Positions 43,828-52,896 of a stretch of DNA of 53,581 bases are shown here, piece after piece. The notes under the pieces are model-generated. The model saw only the letters and a program-made list of their open reading frames with translations. It searched no databases and had not been told where the DNA came from. The stretch lies in the NCBI GenBank assembly GCA_913061125.1, contig CAJXUB010000009.1, positions 1 through 53,581 of the forward strand, given 5' to 3'. The position numbers and the translations under genes are program-made. How positions within the stretch are numbered: position 1 is the stretch's first letter; each line of letters starts with the position of its first letter. Source of the stretch: an uncultured Flavobacteriaceae bacterium. GTDB taxonomy: Bacteria > Bacteroidota > Bacteroidia > Flavobacteriales > Flavobacteriaceae.

Positions 43828-46278
43828 ATGAAAGTTTTAAAATTTGGAGGAACATCGGTAGGTTCAGCTGCGAACATCAGAAAAGTTAAAGCCATTGTAC
43901 AAAAGGCCACGGATTCCGATCGAGTGGTTGTTGTGGTTTCGGCAGTTGGTGGGGTTACGGATTCGTTGATGAAGGCGTCGGCTAAGGCCATAGATAAAAA
44001 TCCAGCCTACCAATCCGATTTAAACCGTATCAAAGCGCTGCATATAGCCATAATTGACGACCTTCTGACGGGTGAAATTTTGACTCACACCAAAGAAATT
44101 GTTTTGAATAAATTGAACGAGTTGGAACATTTAGTTCGAGGGATTTATTTAATCAATGAATTATCCCCTCAAACTACGGACAAATTATTGAGCTTTGGAG
44201 AGTTAATCTCGTCGCTTATAATCACCGAGTTTATGCAACAGCAAGGTCTTAATGTTCAATTGAAAAACAGTCAAAATTTGATTGTAACAGATTCGAATTT
44301 TACCAATGCTGCCGTTCAATTTGAGGACACCAATGCCAATATTTCGGCCTATTTTGAAAATAACGCCAAACTTATTACGGTAATGCCTGGCTTTATTTCG
44401 AAATCAGAAAGCGGCGAAATTACAACTTTGGGTCGAGGTGGTTCGGATTACACAGCAGCCATAGTTGCCGCTGCTGTTGGTGCTGAGATGCTTGAAATTT
44501 GGACCGACGTCAGTGGGATGTTTACCACCAATCCTAAATTGGTTAAACAAGCAAAACCCATTGCCAAATTGTCGTATTTTGAAGCCATCGAATTGTCCCA
44601 TTTTGGAGCCAAAGTTCTTTATCCTCCAACCGTATTACCGGTGCTTTCAAAAAATATTCCTATTGCGATAAAAAACACATTAGCACCAAATGAAGAGGGA
44701 ACATTAATCACACGAAGCGTGAGTAACGGCCACTTAAACCCCATCAAAGGGATTAGTAACGTGAATGATATTTCTTTGCTTACGCTGCAAGGTAATGGCA
44801 TGGTTGGTGTACCCGGATTTTCTAAGCGATTATTTGAGACTTTAGCCAATGAAAGAATTAACATCATCATCACCACTCAAGCATCGTCTGAACATTCGAT
44901 TTGTGTTGGAATTGCAAATCATGACGCGAAACGCGCCAAATTAGCCATTGATCTTGAATTTGAAAATGAGATTTCGTTATTAAAAATTGACCCTATAGTT
45001 TTAGAATCGCAGCTGTCCATTGTGGCGGTCATTGGGGATAAAATGAAAAATCATCAAGGGATTAGCGGACGAATGTTCAGTACGCTGGGAAAAAATAATG
45101 TCAATATTAGAGCGATCGCTCAGGGGGCCTCCGAACGAAATATTACAGCAGTTATTTCCGAAAATGATGTTAAAAAAGCCCTAAACTGTTTGCACGAAAC
45201 GTTTTTTGAATCTCAAACAAAACAGGTCAATCTGTTTGTGGCCGGAGTTGGTAATGTTGGTCGTTCGCTTTTGGAACAAATCAACCAACAACAAAACTAC
45301 GTTCAGGATAATCTAAAACTCAAAATCAAAGTGATTGGAATTTCAAATTCTAAAACGATGATTTTCAATGAAAATGGAATAGATTTAAATCATTGGAACG
45401 CTGCTCTTTCCGAAGGGGAACCCGCCAATTCGGAACAATTTTTTCAAACTACAAAAGAGCTGAATCTCAGAAATTCCATATTTGTTGACATTACTGCCAG
45501 TGCTAAAATTGCAACCACCTACGCCGATTATCTCAAAGAAAGTATCGCCGTTGTTGCTTGTAATAAAATTGCCTGTTCAAGTTCCATTGACTATTATAAA
45601 AAGCTGAAAACGTTATCCAAAAAATACAATGCGCCCTTTCTGTTCGAAACCAATGTGGGCGCTGGATTGCCCGTTATTGATACCCTAAATCACCTTATTG
45701 CTTCGGGCGACCAAGTGCACAAAATTCAAGCGGTTCTTTCGGGAAGTTTAAACTTTATTTTTAACAATTTTAACTCAAGCACAACATTTGCATCTGTAGT
45801 AAAACAAGCCCAAGATGAGGGCTACACCGAACCCGATCCGAGTATCGATTTGAGTGGTGTTGATGTAGCGAGAAAACTTTTGATTTTAGCAAGAGAATCC
45901 GGTCAATATTTGGAAATAAAGGACATAGAAAACAACAGTTTTTTACCAAAAGATGCTTTGGATGCCAATGATGTGGAGGCATTTTACGATGCTTTGAAAA
46001 AGAACGAGAAAACGTTTCAAGCGGTATTGGCTAACGCCGAATCCAAAAATTGCAATTTGAAATACATCGCAAGTTACCAAAATGGCAAAGCACAGGTTGG
46101 TTTGGAGGAGATTCCCGTCGGTCATCCGTTTTACAATTTGGAAGGCAAAGACAATATTGTCATGTTTTACACCAAGCGATACAAAGATCAACCGCTGATT
46201 ATCAAAGGCGCTGGTGCTGGTGCGGATGTTACTGCATCGGGACTTTTCGCCGATATTATTCGAGCATCAACAATTTAA
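43828..46278 (+). CDS. thrA: Bifunctional aspartate kinase / homoserine dehydrogenase I
   Basis: First and third steps of the aspartate pathway. 816 residues: aspartokinase with KFGGTSVGS (4-12) and the TLGRGGSDYTAA stretch, ACT-type regulatory segment (about 310-460), then homoserine dehydrogenase with the NAD loop VAGVGNVGRSLLEQ (about 471-484) and the substrate motif GYTEPDPSIDLSGVDVARK. Feedback by threonine is known for this family. Followed by thrB (7-base gap) and thrC. Confidence 0.96.
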   Translation: MKVLKFGGTSVGSAANIRKVKAIVQKATDSDRVVVVVSAVGGVTDSLMKASAKAIDKNPAYQSDLNRIKALHIAIIDDLLTGEILTHTKEIVLNKLNELEHLVRGIYLINELSPQTTDKLLSFGELISSLIITEFMQQQGLNVQLKNSQNLIVTDSNFTNAAVQFEDTNANISAYFENNAKLITVMPGFISKSESGEITTLGRGGSDYTAAIVAAAVGAEMLEIWTDVSGMFTTNPKLVKQAKPIAKLSYFEAIELSHFGAKVLYPPTVLPVLSKNIPIAIKNTLAPNEEGTLITRSVSNGHLNPIKGISNVNDISLLTLQGNGMVGVPGFSKRLFETLANERINIIITTQASSEHSICVGIANHDAKRAKLAIDLEFENEISLLKIDPIVLESQLSIVAVIGDKMKNHQGISGRMFSTLGKNNVNIRAIAQGASERNITAVISENDVKKALNCLHETFFESQTKQVNLFVAGVGNVGRSLLEQINQQQNYVQDNLKLKIKVIGISNSKTMIFNENGIDLNHWNAALSEGEPANSEQFFQTTKELNLRNSIFVDITASAKIATTYADYLKESIAVVACNKIACSSSIDYYKKLKTLSKKYNAPFLFETNVGAGLPVIDTLNHLIASGDQVHKIQAVLSGSLNFIFNNFNSSTTFASVVKQAQDEGYTEPDPSIDLSGVDVARKLLILARESGQYLEIKDIENNSFLPKDALDANDVEAFYDALKKNEKTFQAVLANAESKNCNLKYIASYQNGKAQVGLEEIPVGHPFYNLEGKDNIVMFYTKRYKDQPLIIKGAGAGADVTASGLFADIIRASTI

Positions 46279-46285
46279 TTTTGAT

Positions 46286-47209
46286 ATGGACAGCATTAAA
46301 ATTTTTGCACCTGCCACTGTTGCCAATGTTGGATGTGGTTTCGATGTGTTGGGATTTTGTTTGGATACGGTTGGCGATATCATGCGAGTATCCAAATCAA
46401 CGCGTAAGGGCATTCGAATAACAGCCATAGATGGCTTCGATTTACCTTTGGACCCCAAAGTTAACATCGCAGGTGTTTCGGCATTGGCACTGTACCGTTC
46501 GTTGGATTTAGATTTTGGATTCGATATCGAAATCCAAAAACGAATTAAACCCGGAAGTGGCATTGGAAGCAGTGCAGCAAGTGCTGCTGGAAGTGTGTTT
46601 GCCATCAATCAATTGTTGGACAAACCCTTTAGCGCCACAGAACTTGTTAAATTTGCCCTCAAAGGAGAATCCATGGCCAGCCAATCTGAACATGCCGACA
46701 ACCTTGCCCCTGCTTTATTTGGAGGATTTACCCTCGTAAAAAGCATAAATCCGCTCGAAATTTTAAAACTCCCCTACCCAGAAGAATTATTCGCTGTAAT
46801 TGTACATCCACAAATCGAAATCAAAACAGCAGATGCGCGATCTATTCTCCCAAAAACGGTATCGTTGGAAGATGCTGTTGTTCAGTGGTCCAATTTAGGA
46901 AGTTTGATTCATGGACTTCACACCTCCGATTACGGTTTAATCGGGCGATCGTTGCAAGATGTTATTGTTGAACCTCGGCGTAGCCAATTGATTCCAAATT
47001 ACAACGTCCTAAAAACGACCGCTCTAAGTCAAGGGGCACTCGGAACTTCCATTTCCGGATCCGGGCCTTCTATATTCAGTTTGTGTCAAGGCGAAGCAAC
47101 TGCCAAAGCTGTAGCATCTGCCCAACACGAGATAATGGTCCGCTCGGATGTTCCATTTCAAACCTATATTTCTAAAATAAATAACGAAGGATTTAAAATT
47201 TTGTCCTAA
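46286..47209 (+). CDS. thrB: Homoserine kinase
   Basis: 307 residues from ATG 46286 (MDSIKIFAPATVANVG); upstream in-frame starts overlap thrA and add no family sequence. GHMP kinase: PATVANVGCGFDVLGF at the N-terminus, the ATP loop KPGSGIGSSAASAAG (about 87-101), and C-terminal GTSISGSGPSIFSL. Phosphorylates homoserine for ThrC. Four bases before thrC. Confidence 0.96.
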   Translation: MDSIKIFAPATVANVGCGFDVLGFCLDTVGDIMRVSKSTRKGIRITAIDGFDLPLDPKVNIAGVSALALYRSLDLDFGFDIEIQKRIKPGSGIGSSAASAAGSVFAINQLLDKPFSATELVKFALKGESMASQSEHADNLAPALFGGFTLVKSINPLEILKLPYPEELFAVIVHPQIEIKTADARSILPKTVSLEDAVVQWSNLGSLIHGLHTSDYGLIGRSLQDVIVEPRRSQLIPNYNVLKTTALSQGALGTSISGSGPSIFSLCQGEATAKAVASAQHEIMVRSDVPFQTYISKINNEGFKILS

Positions 47210-47213
47210 AACC

Positions 47214-48509
47214 ATGATGTATTACAGTCTCAACCATAATGCTCCAAAATCGACGTTTGAACATGCCGTTAGGAAGGGATTAGCTCCCGACAAAGGGTTG
47301 TATTTTCCTGAAAAAATATCACCACTCAACCCTGATTTTTTTAACCAAATCGATGACTTATCGGCTGCTGAAATTGCTTTTGAGGCCATATCCCAATTTA
47401 TTGGCAACGAAATACCAACAACAGAATTGAAACGTATCATTCAAGAAACTTTAAATTTTGATTTTCCTGTCGTAGCTATTGAAGAGTCAATATCAACGTT
47501 AGAATTATTCCATGGTCCAACAATGGCTTTTAAAGATGTTGGCGCACGATTTATGGCACGATGTTTAGGGTATTTTAATGCCCAAAACAACAAAGAAATT
47601 ACAGTGTTGGTAGCCACTTCTGGAGACACTGGTGGTGCTGTAGCCAACGGATTTTTGGGCGTAAAAGGGGTTAATGTCGTTATCTTATACCCCAGCGGAA
47701 AAGTCAGTCAAGTTCAAGAGAAACAACTTACCACTTTGGGGCAAAACATCACCGCCTTAGAAGTTGACGGTACTTTTGACGATTGTCAGGACATGGTCAA
47801 AAAAGCATTTCTTGATGACGAGCTAACGGCCCAAATTGATTTAACCTCTGCCAACTCAATCAACGTGGCCCGATGGTTGCCACAAATGTTTTATTTTATG
47901 TTGGCATATAAGCAACTGAAATCTCTAAAGAAATCTATTGTATTTTCTGTGCCAAGTGGAAACTTTGGAAACATTTGTGCCGGTATGGTAGCGCAACAAC
48001 TCGGGTTTCCATTTGAGCATTTTATAGCATCAAACAATGCCAACGACGTTGTAACTCGATATTTGGCCACAGAGCAATATTCTCCCAAGCGATCCATCCA
48101 AACGATTAGTAATGCTATGGATGTTGGAAATCCCAGTAATTTTGTTCGAATACAAGCGCTTTACAATAACGATTTTGACCGTCTAAAATCAAATTTATCG
48201 GGATATCGTTTTTCGGATGAAAACACCGCTCAGGCCATCGATTCGATTTATAAAACAAGCGGTTACATCGCAGATCCGCACGGTGCAGTGGGATATTTGG
48301 GTTGTAAAGCTTATTTGAAACATAACCCCAATACACACACCGTTTTTCTTGAAACAGCTCATCCTACTAAATTTTTAGATGTTGTTCAACCCATTATTCC
48401 AAAACCTATCGCTTTACCACCGCAAATTCAACAGGTGATGTCTCGTCCCAAGCAAGCAATTTTTATTGAAAATTACAACGCGTTCAAAACCCATTTATTA
48501 CACTCGTAA
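47214..48509 (+). CDS. thrC: Threonine synthase
   Basis: O-phosphohomoserine to threonine, PLP-dependent. 431 residues. PLP lysine in FHGPTMAFKDVGARFMAR (about 107); TSGDTGGAVANGF binds the phosphate; SVPSGNFGNICAGM follows. Two ATG codons at 47214 and 47217 could both start it; the first is used here. The product feeds IlvA at 11.4 kb. Ends the thr operon. Confidence 0.96.
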   Translation: MMYYSLNHNAPKSTFEHAVRKGLAPDKGLYFPEKISPLNPDFFNQIDDLSAAEIAFEAISQFIGNEIPTTELKRIIQETLNFDFPVVAIEESISTLELFHGPTMAFKDVGARFMARCLGYFNAQNNKEITVLVATSGDTGGAVANGFLGVKGVNVVILYPSGKVSQVQEKQLTTLGQNITALEVDGTFDDCQDMVKKAFLDDELTAQIDLTSANSINVARWLPQMFYFMLAYKQLKSLKKSIVFSVPSGNFGNICAGMVAQQLGFPFEHFIASNNANDVVTRYLATEQYSPKRSIQTISNAMDVGNPSNFVRIQALYNNDFDRLKSNLSGYRFSDENTAQAIDSIYKTSGYIADPHGAVGYLGCKAYLKHNPNTHTVFLETAHPTKFLDVVQPIIPKPIALPPQIQQVMSRPKQAIFIENYNAFKTHLLHS

Positions 48510-48516
48510 TAACGTA

Positions 48517-48543
48517 TTGGAACCATAATTTTATTTAAATTTG
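48517..48543 (+). promoter_or_regulatory. Promoter of gcvT (TTG-N16-TAAATTTG) inside an inverted repeat
   Basis: TTG (48517-48519) and TAAATTTG (48536-48543) fit the Bacteroidota promoter with a 16-base spacer. GAACCA (48520-48525) and TGGTTC (48544-48549) flank the -7 box as an inverted repeat with an 18-base spacer, possibly a regulator site. Confidence 0.5.
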
Positions 48544-48561
48544 TGGTTCTAATATTGTTTT

Positions 48562-49644
48562 ATGAAAACGACCGCCTTGAATGACAAACACAAAGCACTG
48601 GGAGCCAAAATGGTTCCTTTTGCAGGGTATGAAATGCCCGTACAATATGAGGGGGTTAATATTGAGCATGAAACCGTAAGAAATCATCTTGGTGTTTTTG
48701 ATGTCTCTCATATGGGAGAATTTTTGATTGAAGGCCCTAACGCTTTAGCACTCATCCAATCGGTTTCCTCAAACGATGCATCAACCCTAACCGTCGGTAG
48801 AGCACAGTACAGTTGTTTGCCCAACGATACGGGTGGAATAGTTGATGATTTGATTGTTTACCGTTTAAAACCTGAAACCTATCTGTTAGTTGTCAATGCG
48901 AGTAATATCGAAAAAGATTGGAATTGGATTGTTTCGAAAAATCACATGGGTGCGATCATAAGAAACTTAAGTGACGATTATGCCTTGTTGGCCATTCAAG
49001 GGCCAAAAGCAATTGAAGCCATGCAGTCCTTAACCGGTTTAGATTTAAAATCCATAAAATTCTATCATTTTGAAGTTGGTGATTTTGCAGGAATAGAACA
49101 TGTAATTGTTTCAGCCACAGGATACACTGGAAGTGGTGGATTTGAAATTTATTGCAAAAATTCAGAAGTCAAACAAATATGGGACATGGTTTTAGAGGCA
49201 GGTCATGATTTTGGAATTAAACCCATTGGGTTGGCTGCGCGAGACACGCTGCGATTGGAAATGGGCTATTGTTTGTACGGTAATGATATTGATGACACCA
49301 CCTCTCCCATCGAAGCTGGTTTGGGTTGGATCACAAAATTTTCCAAAGCATTTACCAATGCTGAGGCACTTCAACGCCAAAAGAAACTTGGAGTCAAGAA
49401 AAAGCTTGTGGGCTTTGAGCTTCAAGATCGTGGTATTCCGAGGCATGGCTATGCTATCGCAAATGCTTCAGGTGACACCATCGGTAGAGTGACCTCTGGA
49501 ACCATGGCTCCTTCGCTCAAAAAAGGAATTGGAATGGGCTATGTTTCAACAGAGTTTGCAAACGTTGGCACGCATATCAACATACAAATTCGAAAGAAAA
49601 GTATTCCTGCCATTGTTGTAAAAACGCCATTTTACAACGTTTAA
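48562..49644 (+). CDS. gcvT: Aminomethyltransferase (glycine cleavage T protein)
   Basis: 360 residues. Transfers the methylamine carbon of glycine to THF. N-terminal [19 protein letters not shown] and [13 protein letters not shown] (with the folate-binding Asp), [13 protein letters not shown] in the middle, and the C-terminal barrel [21 protein letters not shown]. The rest of the glycine cleavage system is not in the window. It pairs functionally with glyA at 41-42 kb. The sugar-nucleotide gene follows 9 bases later. Confidence 0.95.
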   Translation: MKTTALNDKHKALGAKMVPFAGYEMPVQYEGVNIEHETVRNHLGVFDVSHMGEFLIEGPNALALIQSVSSNDASTLTVGRAQYSCLPNDTGGIVDDLIVYRLKPETYLLVVNASNIEKDWNWIVSKNHMGAIIRNLSDDYALLAIQGPKAIEAMQSLTGLDLKSIKFYHFEVGDFAGIEHVIVSATGYTGSGGFEIYCKNSEVKQIWDMVLEAGHDFGIKPIGLAARDTLRLEMGYCLYGNDIDDTTSPIEAGLGWITKFSKAFTNAEALQRQKKLGVKKKLVGFELQDRGIPRHGYAIANASGDTIGRVTSGTMAPSLKKGIGMGYVSTEFANVGTHINIQIRKKSIPAIVVKTPFYNV

Positions 49645-49653
49645 ATTACCGCA

Positions 49654-50487
49654 ATGGCAAAACAAAAACACCGCATACTGATTCTTGGAGTTAGTGGGTT
49701 TTTGGGCCATTCGATTTACAAAGAATTAGCACCGTTTTACAGCACCTATGGAACCTACCGCACCCCGAAAAAAGATTGGACCTCCAAAGCCAATTGCTTC
49801 AATTTCAATCTTGAAACGGATGATATCGTTGAGATATTGGAGGCCGTTTGTCCGACTGTAATCATCTCTGCATTGCGAGGTCCATTTCCAGCTCAACTGG
49901 TATGTCACAAGCATATTTTTGAATATCTACAATGTAATCCAACGGTCAGGATTGTGTTCTTGTCCTCCGCAAATGTGTTTGATGCCTACAGCAAGTATCC
50001 GAGTTATGAAACGGACACAACGCTAAGCAATAGCATCTATGGCCATTTTAAAATTAGAATCGAGCAACAGTTGCTTCAACTCCCAAAACCTCAGGTTTCA
50101 ATTGTTCGACTGCCGATGGTTTTTGGAGTGAAATCGCCTAGAATTCACGAACTTATTACTTTGAATAGTCTGAACGAACCAATTGAATTATTTCCTAATT
50201 TGGTTGTAAATATTAGTACAAACCAATGGGCCGCGCGACAGCTGCATTTTATTATCAACAGAGCTAAAAATGGAATTTTCCATTGCGGCAGCAGCGATTT
50301 GATTCATCACGACGATTTTATTAAGGATATGGTTAGGCATTTGAAACTTAAAACTCCAAAATTTAAGTTGGTGTACACCACCAACGACACCCGTTATTTG
50401 GCCGTTCTTCCCAAGTACAATAAACTTCCAAAACACCTTCAGTTTAAAAGCCAAACCATTTTTGATGAAATTATTTCAACATCATAA
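49654..50487 (+). CDS. RmlD-like extended SDR (sugar-nucleotide family)
   Basis: 277 residues. N-terminal Rossmann loop GVSGFLGHSIYKEL (12-25), then LSSANVFDAYSKYPSYET and the catalytic YGHFK (YxxxK) motif, which match dTDP-4-dehydrorhamnose reductase-like proteins. It is shorter than canonical RmlD and the substrate is not clear. Downstream of gcvT and upstream of yebC. Confidence 0.8.
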   Translation: MAKQKHRILILGVSGFLGHSIYKELAPFYSTYGTYRTPKKDWTSKANCFNFNLETDDIVEILEAVCPTVIISALRGPFPAQLVCHKHIFEYLQCNPTVRIVFLSSANVFDAYSKYPSYETDTTLSNSIYGHFKIRIEQQLLQLPKPQVSIVRLPMVFGVKSPRIHELITLNSLNEPIELFPNLVVNISTNQWAARQLHFIINRAKNGIFHCGSSDLIHHDDFIKDMVRHLKLKTPKFKLVYTTNDTRYLAVLPKYNKLPKHLQFKSQTIFDEIISTS

Positions 50488-50493
50488 TTTAAT

Positions 50494-50501
50494 TATATTT
50501 G
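50494..50501 (+). promoter_or_regulatory. -7 box of yebC
   Basis: TATATTTG, a perfect TAnnTTTG, 36 bases before the ATG at 50537. No good TTG at 18 bases. Confidence 0.45.
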
Positions 50502-50536
50502 TATCTCATTTTTAAATAAAAAAAACCTCCAATTTT

Positions 50537-51253
50537 ATGGGTAGAGCATTCGAATTCCGCAAAGCACGAAAAATGAAACGTTGGTCGGCTATGAGCAAGG
50601 CGTTCACACGAATTGGGAAAGATATTGTAATTGCTGTCAAAGAAGGTGGGCCTGACCCTGAAAATAATTCTAGGTTACGTGCTGTGATTCAAAATGCAAA
50701 AGCGGTCAATATGCCCAAGGACAACATTGAACGTGCCATAAAACGAGCCAGTGATAAAAATCAAGAGGATTACAAAGAAGTATTATTTGAGGGCTACGGC
50801 CCTCACGGCATTGCCATTTTGGTAGAAACGGCCACCGATAACAACACCAGAACAGTGGCTAATGTTCGAAGCTATTTTAACAAATGTAATGGCAACCTTG
50901 GCACCTCAGGATCGGTCGTTTTTATGTTTGATCACAGTTGTAATTTTAGAATTAAAGCAGATGGACTAGACCCCGAAGAACTTGAACTGGAGCTAATTGA
51001 TTTCGGTGCCGAAGAGGTCTTTGTTGATGATGATGGACTGTTAATTTATGCTCCCTTTCAGTGTTTTGGCGCCATCCAATCCGAATTGGAAACTCGTGGT
51101 ATCGAGATTCTTTCGTCAGGATTTGAACGCATTCCACAAACTACAAAAGCGCTCAGCTCTGAACAAGCCGCTGAAGTTGAAAAATTATTGGAAAAATTAG
51201 ACGAGGACGACGACGTTCAACAGGTCTATCACACCATGCAGGAAACGGCTTAA
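50537..51253 (+). CDS. yebC: YebC/PmpR-family regulator / translation factor
   Basis: 238 residues. MGRAFEFRKARKMKRWSAMSKAFTR, GGPDPENNSRLRAVIQNAK, MPKDNIERAIKRA and the GYGPHGIAILVE stretch are typical of YebC. Family members were named as DNA-binding regulators and some help ribosomes at proline stretches. The C-terminus is acidic (EKLDEDDDVQQVYH). Convergent with the acyltransferase gene; their stops overlap by four bases (TTAA). Confidence 0.94.
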   Translation: MGRAFEFRKARKMKRWSAMSKAFTRIGKDIVIAVKEGGPDPENNSRLRAVIQNAKAVNMPKDNIERAIKRASDKNQEDYKEVLFEGYGPHGIAILVETATDNNTRTVANVRSYFNKCNGNLGTSGSVVFMFDHSCNFRIKADGLDPEELELELIDFGAEEVFVDDDGLLIYAPFQCFGAIQSELETRGIEILSSGFERIPQTTKALSSEQAAEVEKLLEKLDEDDDVQQVYHTMQETA

Positions 51254-51795
51254 GAATACTCAGGCACTTTTCCTTTGACCCCTTCAAAAAAAGAAGTCAT
51301 ACATTTAAAATCAGATTCCGCATCATCGGTTGGATAAAACGGGTCTGAAAATCGATTTACTTTATTTTCAAAATCCAAAGTAAACATCAAAATTGGGACG
51401 TTGGCCTTTTTGGCAATGTAATAAAATCCGGTTTTCCAATGGGTTACTTTTTTCCGGGTTCCTTCTGGTGCGATGGCCATTCGGAAGGTGTCTTTTTCTT
51501 CAAATAATCGGGCGATGGCATCGACTTGTTTTTCGTTCTTTTTTCGCTCTACGGGTGACCCTCCCATAGCTCGGAATAACCATCCAGTTATGGGATTAAA
51601 TAGTGATTTTTTTCCGACAAAATTAGCTTCGATTCCCAAAACACTTCGCAAGAGTACCCCGATGTAAAAATCGTGCCAACTGGTGTGCGGCACTGCAATA
51701 ATTACAGCTTTTTTTACCTTGTCAAAATCGGAAAATCCTGCTGTTTTCCATCCTAATACTTTAAAATAAATTAATTTTGAAAGTGCTTTAAACAT
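51250..51795 (-). CDS. PlsC-like 1-acyl-glycerol-3-phosphate acyltransferase family protein
   Basis: 181 residues from the ATG at 51795, whose T-A overlaps the kdnB stop. HTSWHD (HX4D, catalytic) and APEGTRKK (EGTR) motifs are present. Because it is short and lies behind kdsB-kdnB, it may acylate a lipid in the envelope; that is inference. A longer frame from 51849 would overlap kdnB and is not used. Confidence 0.85.
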   Translation of the reverse strand: MFKALSKLIYFKVLGWKTAGFSDFDKVKKAVIIAVPHTSWHDFYIGVLLRSVLGIEANFVGKKSLFNPITGWLFRAMGGSPVERKKNEKQVDAIARLFEEKDTFRMAIAPEGTRKKVTHWKTGFYYIAKKANVPILMFTLDFENKVNRFSDPFYPTDDAESDFKCMTSFFEGVKGKVPEYS

Positions 51796-52874
51796 TACAT
51801 TTTTCTGAATAATCTTTCGATTTTTTGACGTGAAATTTGGGTCTTCCATTCATTCCCAAGCGCATTTTCCCAAAGGGGTTCCAAACTCAATGCCGTATCA
51901 ATCATGGTTTCCATTTGCGAATCGGTTACGTCCTCACAGATGTGTTTTGGAAGATTAATATCATTTTTGACTATCATTTCTCTAAAAAGGGCCACATCAT
52001 TGGGGTAAAATTCATCAAGATGATTAAATACAATACAATTCCCAAGACCGTGTTTTACACCAAGCACAAAAGATAATCCGTAACTTAAAGCGTGTGCCAC
52101 TCCAACTTGAGAATAGGCAATACTCATCCCACCGTGCCAAGAGGCCATCATGAGTTTGTTTTGTTTATCGTCATCACTTAAATCGCCTAAAAATATATCT
52201 TTACAAAGCGCATAAGCCATAGTGCCATAACTTTCACTAAAGGTGTTTATAAAGTGTCCGTTTAGGGATTCAACACAATGAATAAAGCAATCCATCCCAG
52301 TAAAAAACCACTGATCTTTAGTAACGCTTTCAGTGAGTTCGGGGTCTAAAATAACTTGATTGAAAGGTGTGTAATCGCTGTTAAGTCCCAATTTTAATTT
52401 TGAGCCAGACAGCACAGCTGTTCTTGAAACTTCTGCTCCAGTTCCTGAAATCGTGGGTACACCGACGCTGTATACCCCAGGATTTTTAACCAAATCCCAA
52501 CCCTGATAATCTTCGCTGGATCCTGTGTTGGTAAGCATAATTGAAACTGCTTTGGCAATATCCATGATGGTTCCACCTCCTATTCCAATAATTCCCGACG
52601 GGAGGTCTTTGGTGTTTAAAATGATGGATTCTACAAGAGCGTCAACTTGGGATGTTTTAGGTTCTTCGTCTGCTGAAACATAAATAATGTAATCGTCATA
52701 CAACAGAGAAAATTTTGAGGTTAGAGTGCTTTGATTTTGAAAAAAAGCATCTATAATAAAAACAAATGGCGCTCGTTCATTAAGTCGTTTTGGTCGTATG
52801 ATGTCGTCAATTTGGTTGATGCTTCCGCGACCGAAAACAACTTTTGATACCATAGGAAAATTTTTAAAGTACAT
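51795..52874 (-). CDS. kdnB: 3-deoxy-D-manno-octulosonate 8-oxidase
   Basis: 359 residues from ATG 52874 (MYFKNFPMVSKVVFGRGS). Iron-containing alcohol dehydrogenase fold; IGIGGGTIMDIAKAVS binds NAD, and the metal ligands Asp195, His199, His261 and His275 appear in GMDCFIHCVES, AHALSYG and KHGLGN. Segments such as GTGAEVSRTAVLSG and GLNSDYTPF match KdnB, which oxidises Kdo to the 8-aldehyde before transamination by KdnA to Kdo8N. Its position next to kdsB agrees. KdnA is not in the window; it may lie beyond 53581. Confidence 0.88.
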   Translation of the reverse strand: MYFKNFPMVSKVVFGRGSINQIDDIIRPKRLNERAPFVFIIDAFFQNQSTLTSKFSLLYDDYIIYVSADEEPKTSQVDALVESIILNTKDLPSGIIGIGGGTIMDIAKAVSIMLTNTGSSEDYQGWDLVKNPGVYSVGVPTISGTGAEVSRTAVLSGSKLKLGLNSDYTPFNQVILDPELTESVTKDQWFFTGMDCFIHCVESLNGHFINTFSESYGTMAYALCKDIFLGDLSDDDKQNKLMMASWHGGMSIAYSQVGVAHALSYGLSFVLGVKHGLGNCIVFNHLDEFYPNDVALFREMIVKNDINLPKHICEDVTDSQMETMIDTALSLEPLWENALGNEWKTQISRQKIERLFRKM

Positions 52875-52896
52875 GGAAAATATCAGATTTTGGGGT

